DNA from: CAZQVN01 sp964596775
GTDB taxonomy: Bacteria > Eisenbacteria > RBG-16-71-46 > JABDJR01 > JAWXBZ01
Reading direction: 5' to 3'
DNA length: 24,474 bases
Assembly: GCA_964596775.1 (NCBI GenBank)
Contig: CAZQVN010000054.1
Coordinates: forward strand, 1 to 24,474
Below are positions 16,067 through 21,965 of the stretch, piece by piece; position 1 is the stretch's first letter, and each line of letters begins with the position of its first letter. A program made the position numbers and the translations under genes. A model generated the notes under the pieces. That model was not told the origin of the DNA. It searched no databases and worked only from the letters and a program-made list of their open reading frames with translations.

Positions 16067-17791
16067 GTGAACCGCGCCACCCCGTCGAGAGTCGCCTTCC
16101 TGCTTCTGTCCTGTCTGGCGCTGGCCGGGTACTCCCCCGCCGGAGCCACGACCCGGCAGGAGTTCGACGCCTTCGCGGAGCGGTACCTGGACGCCTGGTA
16201 CGCCGCCAATCCGGTTCGCGCCACGCGGGACGGCATCCACGCCCACGACTCGATGGTCAGCGGGTACACGCGGGAGCAGATCGGTCAGGAAGTGGATCGC
16301 CTGCGGAGCGCCCTGCGGACGCTGGAAGCGATGCGCCCGTCCGCCCTCGACAGCCTGCGCCAGCATGATCACGCCATGCTGACGGCCCGGGTCCAGGCCG
16401 ACCTCCTCGAACTCGACGTCATCCGGCCATGGCAGAAGAATCCGGCCTGGTACATCGATCTCATCCTGGACGGGCTGCGCCCCCTGGCCACGCGGTCTTT
16501 TGCCCCCGAAAGCGAACGGCTCCGCAGCGTCATCGCCAGGCAGAAGCAGGCCGGCGCGATCCTCGCCGCGGCGGTCGAGAACGTGTCCGTGCCCCCGCGG
16601 GTCATGACCGAGGCGGCCATCGAGCGCGCCGCGGAACTGGCCGCATTCCTCGACAACGAGCTGCCCGCCGCGTTTGCCGGGGTCGCGGATACCGCGCTCG
16701 TCGGCGAATGGAGGACGGTCAACGCCTCCGTCCGGCGCGACCTCCAGAGCTATCGCGGATACCTCGACGACCTGCTGCCGGGGTCGACGGGGGACTTCAA
16801 GCTCGGCCAGGAGGCGTTCGAGCAGAAACTCCGGTTCGAGGAGATGTGCGATATCCCCGCCTACCGCATCGAGCGGCACGCCGACCAGGAACTGCGGCGG
16901 ATCAAGCTGTCGATCATGAGCACCACGGCGGCCATCGACCGCGAGAAGACGCCGGTCCAGCTCAACCGGGTCCTCTCCATCGATCATCCGCGGGCCGACC
17001 GGCTGCTGGACGAGGTCGACCGCGTGTCGACGCGGCTCCGCGAGTTCTGTGCGACAAAGGAACTGCTGGTGACCCCCGCCGGAGCCGCATGCCGGGCGGT
17101 CGGCGCCCCGGAGCGGTCGCCGGCGCCGCTGACGCTCGACGCGGCCGGACCGTTCGAAAAGTCGGCGCGCGATGCGCGTCTCCTGGTGGCCCTCCCCGGC
17201 CCGAAACGCCGGGGGATCGAGATCGACGACTTTCTCCGCGCCTACAACCGCTACCAGCTCCCGCTGCTGACCGCGGCGGAAACATGGCCGGGCGGGCTGG
17301 CCGCCGGAGAGCTGCGGGTGAAGGCGCCGTCCCGGATCCGGAAGGCGCTGGCGTTCCGCACGATGACGGAGGGCTGGAAATCGTACGTCCGCGGGATGGT
17401 GCTGGACGAAGGGTTCGCCGGGAATGCCCCGGAATACGAATTCTACCGGCTCAACCTCGAGATGATGGACGCGGCACGCTGCATCGTCGCGATCCGCCTG
17501 CACACAAGCGTGATGTCGCTGGAGGACGCGGCCCGGTTCTTCGAGACGGAAGCCTCGCTGCCGCGCGACGAGGCGCTCCGGGAGGCGTGGCGCGCCGCCC
17601 TCGACCCGATGTCGGTGGCGCCGCTCATCGGCCGGCTCCAGCTGGCCAAGCTGCGCGAGGACTACCGGCGCAACCTGGGCCCCGCGTACACCGTGGCGCG
17701 GTTTCACGACAGGGCGCTCTCCTTCGGCGCCCCCCCGCCGCGCCTCCTGCGCCAGATGCTCATGCCCGGGGACAAGGGATCGGTGCTCTGA
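16067..17791 (+). CDS. DUF885-family (M32/M3-like fold) exported protein, zinc-binding histidines missing
   Basis: A 574-aa protein with a signal peptide (residues 8-~27, RVAFLLLSCLALAGYSPAGA). It matches DUF885 along its length: YLDAWYAANPVRATRDGIHA, LRFEEMCDIPAYRIERHADQELRRIK, and a long C-terminal helical part ending ALSFGAPPPRLLRQML. In DUF885 the active site reads HExxPGHHLQ followed by a downstream EGWALY. Here those places hold AETWPGGLAA (404-413) and EGWKSY (435-440). Both His ligands are replaced, while the Glu residues, PG and EGW remain. It therefore looks like a pseudopeptidase. GTG start at 16067 follows AGGGAGGAAAG. It diverges from the SGNH-like gene (140 bp between starts) and precedes an intact M3 peptidase gene. 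Confidence 0.72.
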   Translation: MNRATPSRVAFLLLSCLALAGYSPAGATTRQEFDAFAERYLDAWYAANPVRATRDGIHAHDSMVSGYTREQIGQEVDRLRSALRTLEAMRPSALDSLRQHDHAMLTARVQADLLELDVIRPWQKNPAWYIDLILDGLRPLATRSFAPESERLRSVIARQKQAGAILAAAVENVSVPPRVMTEAAIERAAELAAFLDNELPAAFAGVADTALVGEWRTVNASVRRDLQSYRGYLDDLLPGSTGDFKLGQEAFEQKLRFEEMCDIPAYRIERHADQELRRIKLSIMSTTAAIDREKTPVQLNRVLSIDHPRADRLLDEVDRVSTRLREFCATKELLVTPAGAACRAVGAPERSPAPLTLDAAGPFEKSARDARLLVALPGPKRRGIEIDDFLRAYNRYQLPLLTAAETWPGGLAAGELRVKAPSRIRKALAFRTMTEGWKSYVRGMVLDEGFAGNAPEYEFYRLNLEMMDAARCIVAIRLHTSVMSLEDAARFFETEASLPRDEALREAWRAALDPMSVAPLIGRLQLAKLREDYRRNLGPAYTVARFHDRALSFGAPPPRLLRQMLMPGDKGSVL

Positions 17792-17797
17792 TATAGT
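17769..17797 (+). promoter_or_regulatory. Candidate sigma70-type promoter for the M3 peptidase-PhoH operon
   Basis: GGGACA (17769-17774, 4/6 to TTGACA) lies 17 bp before TATAGT (17792-17797, 5/6 to TATAAT), overlapping the end of the DUF885 gene. Transcription would start near 17805, about 63 nt before the peptidase ATG. Based on consensus match only. Confidence 0.4.
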
Positions 17798-17867
17798 TTC
17801 CCGCTGGTGTTTTGGCCGGACCGGGGCCCCGCCCCGCTGCAGAACCGCATCGTTGAAGGAGCATTCC

Positions 17868-19472
17868 ATGAGTGAAGTCGACCGGTTCCTCGACCGGCAC
17901 GTCGCCGAGGTCGAGCCCCTTTATCTCGATTACAACAGGAGCTACTGGACCGCCTCCATTTCGGGCAAGCCCGAGGACGCGGCCGTGGCCGCGAAGGCCA
18001 AGGAAAAGCTGATGAGCGTCTACGCGCGGCCCGACGAGTGCGCCGAGGTCGGCCGGCTGGCCGCATCCGGCGATCCGGATCCCGTCAAGGCGCGCCAGCT
18101 CGAACTGCTCCGCCTCGAGTACGATTTCCGGCGGCTCGACCCCGCCGTCCTCGCCGACATCGTCCGCCGCGAGGAGGAGATCGAGACGACGTTCAACACG
18201 TTCCGCGCCGAGCTCGACGGCCGCAAGGTCACCGAGAACGACATCAAGATGATGCTCCGCGAGGAAACCGACGTTCCGCGCCGGAAGGCGGCCTGGGAGG
18301 CGTCCAAGCAGATCGGCGCGGCGCTGCGCGACCGGATCGTGGCGCTCGTCGAAGTCCGGAACCGCGAGGCGCGCCGGCTCGGTCACCGGGATTTCTACGC
18401 CATGTCGCTGGCCCACCAGGAACTCGACGAAACGGAACTGTTCGGTGTCCTCGACCGCCTGAAGACGCTGTCCGAGGAGCCGTTCACGCGGCTCAAGGCC
18501 GAAATCGACGCCGCGCTCGCCGCCCGGTACGGCCTGGCGGAGTTCACCCCCCACCCGTGGATGTACTCGGACCCGTTCTTCCAGGAGACGCCGCCGGGCC
18601 TCGCCCGGATCGACCTGAACGGCGTGTTCAAGGACAAGGACATCGAGGCGCTGACGCTCCGCACGTTCGCCGACGTGGGGCTTCCGGTGGACGACCTGTT
18701 CCCGAGGTCCGACTTCTACGAGAAGGACGGCAAGTGCCAGCACGCGTTCTGCATGGACGTCGACCGCAAGGGGGATGTCCGGGTGCTGTGCAACGTCAAG
18801 CCGGACGCCATGTGGATGAGCACGATGCTCCACGAGTTCGGCCACGCCGTCTACGACCGCTACACGGACCCGGCCATGCCGTTCCTCCTCCGCCAGCCGG
18901 CCCACATCATGACCACCGAGGCCATCGCCATGCTGTTCGGGCGGATGACCCACGATCCGGGCTGGCTGCATCACACGGCGGGCGTTTCCGAGGAAGAGGC
19001 GAAGAAGCTGCACGCGGACATCGCGCGGGCGCTGCGGTTCTCGCAGATCATCTTCGTCCGCTGGGGGCTTCTGCTCGTGCACTTCGAGCGGGAGATGTAC
19101 CGGGATCCGGCCCAGGACCTGAACGCGCTGTGGTGGCGCATGGTTGCGGAATACCAGCACGTGACGCCGCCCCCGGGTCGCGACAGCGCGGACTGGGCCA
19201 GCAAGATCCACCTGAGCATCGCGCCGGTCTACTACCAGAACTACCTGTTCGGCGAGATGACCGCCTCCCAGCTCGAGGCCGCGATCCGGAAGAGGATCGG
19301 CGGCAACGGGAGCCTGGCCACGATCTCCGGACAGGCGGAAACCGGGGCGTTCCTCAGGGAAAGGATCTTCGAACCCGGCGCCGCCGCGAACTGGCAGGAC
19401 ACGCTGAAGGCGGCCACCGGCGAACCCCTCGATCCGGAGCACTTCCTCCGCCAGTTCGTGTACGCGTCGTGA
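17868..19472 (+). CDS. M3-family zinc metallopeptidase
   Basis: A 534-aa protein with no signal peptide, so probably cytoplasmic. The zinc site is complete: HEFGH at 322-326 (TMLHEFGHAVYDRYT) and the third ligand Glu at 351 in MTTEAIAMLFGRM. Upstream residues fit the M3 clan (YAMSLAHQELDETELFGVLD, then FCMDVDRKGDVRVLCNVKPD). Members cleave short peptides. It is shorter than many M3 oligopeptidases (about 600-700) but similar to small M3/M2-like forms. ATG at 17868 has GAAGGAG 6 nt upstream; the earlier TTG at 17853 has no ribosome binding site. The stop overlaps the GTG of the PhoH gene by 3 nt in a GTGA, so the two proteins are coupled. This gene retains the residues that the preceding DUF885 gene has lost. 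Confidence 0.88.
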   Translation: MSEVDRFLDRHVAEVEPLYLDYNRSYWTASISGKPEDAAVAAKAKEKLMSVYARPDECAEVGRLAASGDPDPVKARQLELLRLEYDFRRLDPAVLADIVRREEEIETTFNTFRAELDGRKVTENDIKMMLREETDVPRRKAAWEASKQIGAALRDRIVALVEVRNREARRLGHRDFYAMSLAHQELDETELFGVLDRLKTLSEEPFTRLKAEIDAALAARYGLAEFTPHPWMYSDPFFQETPPGLARIDLNGVFKDKDIEALTLRTFADVGLPVDDLFPRSDFYEKDGKCQHAFCMDVDRKGDVRVLCNVKPDAMWMSTMLHEFGHAVYDRYTDPAMPFLLRQPAHIMTTEAIAMLFGRMTHDPGWLHHTAGVSEEEAKKLHADIARALRFSQIIFVRWGLLLVHFEREMYRDPAQDLNALWWRMVAEYQHVTPPPGRDSADWASKIHLSIAPVYYQNYLFGEMTASQLEAAIRKRIGGNGSLATISGQAETGAFLRERIFEPGAAANWQDTLKAATGEPLDPEHFLRQFVYAS

Positions 19473-20761
19473 AGAAGAACTACGTCCTGGACACGAACGT
19501 CCTGCTGCACGACCCGGACTCGCTGCTCTCGTTCGACGACAACATGGTCATCATTCCGATCAAGGTCATCGAGGAGATCGACACGTTCAAGAAACAGCTG
19601 TCGGAGCTCGGCCGGAACGCCCGCGAGGTGAGCCGGCGGCTCGACCAGTACCGGCTGGCCGGCAAGCTGTCGCAGGGGGTCGAGCTGGAAAACGGCGGCC
19701 GCCTGCGCGTGTACCTGGCCAACGGCGACCGGGTGCCGCAGAGCGCCGACAACTCCATTCTCGAGGCCGCGCGCCGCCTCCAGGCGGAAGCGCCCGACGT
19801 GCCGGTGGTCCTCGTCACGAAGGACACGAACCTCCGGATCAAGGCGGACGCGGTGGACCTGACCGCGCAGGACTACGAGGCGGACCGGGTGTCGCTGACG
19901 GACGTCACCTCCCCGGCCACGGAAATCCGGGTACCACTGTCCTCCATCGAGGAGTTCCAGAAGTCGGGCGCGGTGCCGATTCCGGAGTCGGTCAACGGGC
20001 GCGGCCGCTACGTGAACCTGCTCGACGAGGAGTCCGGGCAGCGCTCCGTCCTCGGCCGGGTCAACCGCCGGGAGAACGTGGTCCAGCGCCTGAAGCCGAC
20101 GCGGGAGGAGATCTTCGGCCTCCGCCCGCGGAACCGCGAGCAGTACTACGCGCTCGACGCCCTGCTCGACGACGACCTGAAGCTGGTGACGCTGATGGGC
20201 AAGGCCGGCACCGGCAAGACGCTGCTGGCGCTCGCCGCCGGCCTGTTCAAGACGCGGAACGAGGGCACCTATCTCCGGATGCAGGTGTCCCGCCCGATCT
20301 TTCCGCTGGGGCGCGATGTCGGCTACCTGCCCGGCCGGATCGAGGAGAAGCTCGACCCCTGGATGCAGCCGATCTACGACAACATCGAGTTCCTGCTGGA
20401 AACGCATCCCGGCAAGAAGCAGCCCCCGTCGATCGACAAGCTGATCTCCTCCGGCGTCCTCGGCATCGAGCCGCTCACCTACATCCGCGGGCGCAGCATG
20501 CCGAACCAGTTCATCCTCGTGGACGAGGCGCAGAACCTGACGCCGCTCGAGGTCAAGACGATCCTCACCCGCGTCGGCGAGGGCACGAAGATCGTGCTCA
20601 CCGGCGACCCGACCCAGATCGACAACCCCTACGTGGACGCGGCCAGCAACGGCTTCATCCACCTGATCCAGCGCTTCCGCGGTCACGAGATCGCGGCGCA
20701 CGTGGAACTGTACAAGGGGGAGAGGTCGCACCTGGCCGAGCTGGCGTCGGATATCCTTTAG
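19469..20761 (+). CDS. PIN-PhoH fusion ATPase/ribonuclease (YlaK/PhoH2-like)
   Basis: A 430-aa two-domain protein. The N-terminal PIN nuclease domain (1-~140) shows its acidic residues: D8 in VLDTNVLLHD, E35/E36 in VIEEIDTF, D94 in SADNSILEA and D119 in LVTKDTNLRIKADA. The C-terminal PhoH ATPase domain has Walker A GKAGTGKT at 244-251, the VSRPIFPLGRDVGYLPG segment, Walker B ILVDEAQN at ~349-356, and IVLTGDPTQIDNPYVDAASN. This is the PhoH2 organisation, described in other species as an RNA helicase/ribonuclease, often in toxin-antitoxin-like contexts. Here it stands without an obvious antitoxin but is coupled to an M3 peptidase. It ends 350 bp before the structured RNA locus on the same strand. 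Confidence 0.93.
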   Translation: MKKNYVLDTNVLLHDPDSLLSFDDNMVIIPIKVIEEIDTFKKQLSELGRNAREVSRRLDQYRLAGKLSQGVELENGGRLRVYLANGDRVPQSADNSILEAARRLQAEAPDVPVVLVTKDTNLRIKADAVDLTAQDYEADRVSLTDVTSPATEIRVPLSSIEEFQKSGAVPIPESVNGRGRYVNLLDEESGQRSVLGRVNRRENVVQRLKPTREEIFGLRPRNREQYYALDALLDDDLKLVTLMGKAGTGKTLLALAAGLFKTRNEGTYLRMQVSRPIFPLGRDVGYLPGRIEEKLDPWMQPIYDNIEFLLETHPGKKQPPSIDKLISSGVLGIEPLTYIRGRSMPNQFILVDEAQNLTPLEVKTILTRVGEGTKIVLTGDPTQIDNPYVDAASNGFIHLIQRFRGHEIAAHVELYKGERSHLAELASDIL

Positions 20762-20875
20762 GCGTCGACTCCGCACCTCGGCAGCGAGCGCGGGAGCCGT
20801 TTTCGATTCCCCGCGCGGCAGGAACGCCTTCGCGACACGAAACCGCTAAACTCCCGGCTGGGAATTCGCGTTTTT

Positions 20876-20890
20876 CGCCCGTTTCGGGCG
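20876..20890 (+). terminator. Hairpin downstream of phoH, possible weak terminator
   Basis: CGCCCG, loop TTT, CGGGCG forms a perfect 6-bp stem. The next T run (TTTTT, 20904-20908) is 13 nt further on, so termination is possible but not canonical. A second 7-bp stem (20788-20794 with 20810-20816) lies closer to the stop. Confidence 0.35.
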
Positions 20891-20911
20891 TCCCGCTCCC
20901 CTGTTTTTCCC

Positions 20912-21010
20912 TTCTCCACAAATCCCCAGATGATGCTCACACTCTTCCACACGGGGCGCGCATCTCATCACCATGAAAGACGCTGCCGACTTGTCCACAC
21001 CTGTGGAGAA
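20912..21010. promoter_or_regulatory. Cluster of four DnaA-box-like 9-mers
   Basis: TTCTCCACA (20912-20920), TCTTCCACA (20943-20951) and TTGTCCACA (20991-20999) lie on the plus strand; TTCTCCACA also lies on the minus strand (21002-21010). The last two form an inverted pair separated by 2 bp, mismatched only at one outer position. TTGTCCACA is a known high-GC form of the DnaA consensus TTATCCACA. An AT-rich stretch follows at 21051-21098. No replication gene is nearby, so origin status is uncertain; the cluster could instead control the RNA promoter. Confidence 0.5.
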
Positions 21011-21067
21011 GCAGCTCCGGCATTCGGAAATCACGGGCGCGGACGCGCATCACAAAAAAAGTGCGCA

Positions 21068-21100
21068 CAGTGACGAAAATCATTGACCGTTTTTTCACTG
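21068..21100. repeat. Inverted repeat spanning the RNA promoter -35 region
   Basis: CAGTGA (21068-21073) and TCACTG (21095-21100) are exact inverted copies, with AAAA and TTTT just inside them. The -35 hexamer lies between them, so a repressor dimer bound here would block RNA polymerase. Operator function is inferred. Confidence 0.35.
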
Positions 21101-21112
21101 CGGCGCGATAGT
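21083..21112 (+). promoter_or_regulatory. Sigma70-like promoter of the structured RNA
   Basis: TTGACC (21083-21088, 5/6) lies 18 bp before GATAGT (21107-21112, 4/6). The predicted start is 21117-21120, which is exactly where the 5' strand of the RNA's closing stem begins. The agreement of the two independent predictions raises confidence. Confidence 0.6.
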
Positions 21113-21116
21113 GACA

Positions 21117-21869
21117 GCGGTGACGGGACGAGCCCGAAGCCGGCGCCACCGGCGCGGCGATCGCAAGACCGCCGATGCGCGAGGCGCGGATGGAAACCCG
21201 GGGAGAACGGAGCCGGGGTCGGCGGTAACCCCGCCGGCCGTGCGCCACCGACTTCCGGAGGGATGAAAACCGGGAAGCCGGGCGAGGTGATCGGGGGAAC
21301 CCGACACCGTTCGAGCCAACGAGCAGGCCGGCAGGGGCGGCATCGAAAGACGCCGCCGATCTCCGGAAGGAATGTTCTTCGAAGGGCCAACCCCAGGAGC
21401 GTCACCGGCATGAAACAAGGCCGGAGGGTTCCGGGAGGATCAAACCGTCAGGAGGGTGCGAAACCCTGAAGGCGGATGGACCGGAGGTGGAAGCCCGGTC
21501 CGGATTCCCGGTTCCGCGAACGCTGTAGGGGCGTCAAACCCCACGGGAGTGGCCTGGAGCAGAGATGTTCCGGGCGGCCTTTCCGGCCATACTCTGAAGG
21601 GGCACCGAAGTTCACGAGAGGCTCAAGCCGACACATCAAAAGGTCGGTGGAAGCGGAGGCACGGAACACCTCATGAGCCGGCCCGCAAGGGCAAGGCTGA
21701 AGAGGGATCGCCGAACCAATGACGGCGGTACGTCCTCCGACCCAATCCTCTGAAGGACACGGCAACCCCATGAGAGGAGGCCGCAGCACCGGCAACGGGG
21801 CGGCGGTGTCCGGAAATGCGCGGAAGCTCCGAAGGGGAAACGGCCGGGCTCACCCGTCGCCGCTTTTTT
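21117..21869 (+). ncRNA. Large structured non-coding RNA (about 750 nt), family not recognised
   Basis: No codon-like gene fits here. The ends pair: 21117-21127 with 21853-21863 (11 bp, one G-U), 21130-21136 with 21845-21851 (7 bp) and 21139-21142 with 21841-21844 (4 bp), separated only by AC/A and AA. The 3' strand is followed at once by TTTTTT (21864-21869). Interior hairpins capped by GNRA loops include 21152-21180 (GCAA), 21286-21308 (GGAA), 21336-21357 (GAAA), 21478-21501 (GGAA) and 21676-21698 (GCAA), with further GCGA and GCAA loops near 21454-21466 and 21789-21798. Other stems are 21405-21409/21420-21424, 21560-21564/21592-21596, 21628-21632/21643-21647 and 21709-21713/21723-21727. 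Short A-rich linkers (ATGAAAAC, ATCAAACC, GTCAAACC) recur between stems. The GNRA loops exist only on the plus strand, which fixes orientation. Size and style recall OLE, ROOL and GOLLD RNAs, but I see no match to them. Confidence 0.8.
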
Positions 21870-21896
21870 GAATCAGACATCCTCGCCGAACGAAGG

Positions 21897-21927
21897 GGCC
21901 GGAAGCGGAGACGCTTGCGGCCTTTTT
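21897..21927 (+). terminator. Intrinsic terminator downstream of the structured RNA
   Basis: GGCCG, a G-G mismatch, AAGCG, loop GAGA, CGCTT and CGGCC form a 10-bp stem followed directly by TTTTT. It is a textbook plus-strand terminator 28 nt past the end of the RNA's T6 tract and may catch read-through before the convergent regulator gene. Confidence 0.75.
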
Positions 21928-21965
21928 GTGTTTCCGGGTTGTCGGAATGGAAACGGACGAACGGC

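Noticed and set aside
20912..21098. Firm call of chromosomal replication origin
   Set aside because: DnaA-like boxes exist, but no replication genes flank them, gene orientation converges, and skew cannot be assessed from this window.
21240..21860. Group II intron (GTGCG-like start at 21240, many GNRA loops)
   Set aside because: No domain V with the AGC triad and GTT partner, no reverse transcriptase, and the 5'-3' closing stem plus T6 tract indicates a free-standing transcript. The hairpin at 21676-21698 only superficially resembles domain V.
21117..21869. RNase P RNA, tmRNA, 6S RNA or SRP RNA
   Set aside because: Length is wrong for these and I do not see their diagnostic conserved sequences or, for tmRNA, a tRNA-like end.
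21031..21880. Several 60-130-codon open frames on both strands across the RNA locus
   Set aside because: All are Arg/Gly/Pro-rich, mutually overlapping, without ribosome binding sites or domains, and the DNA follows RNA stem and tetraloop patterns instead.
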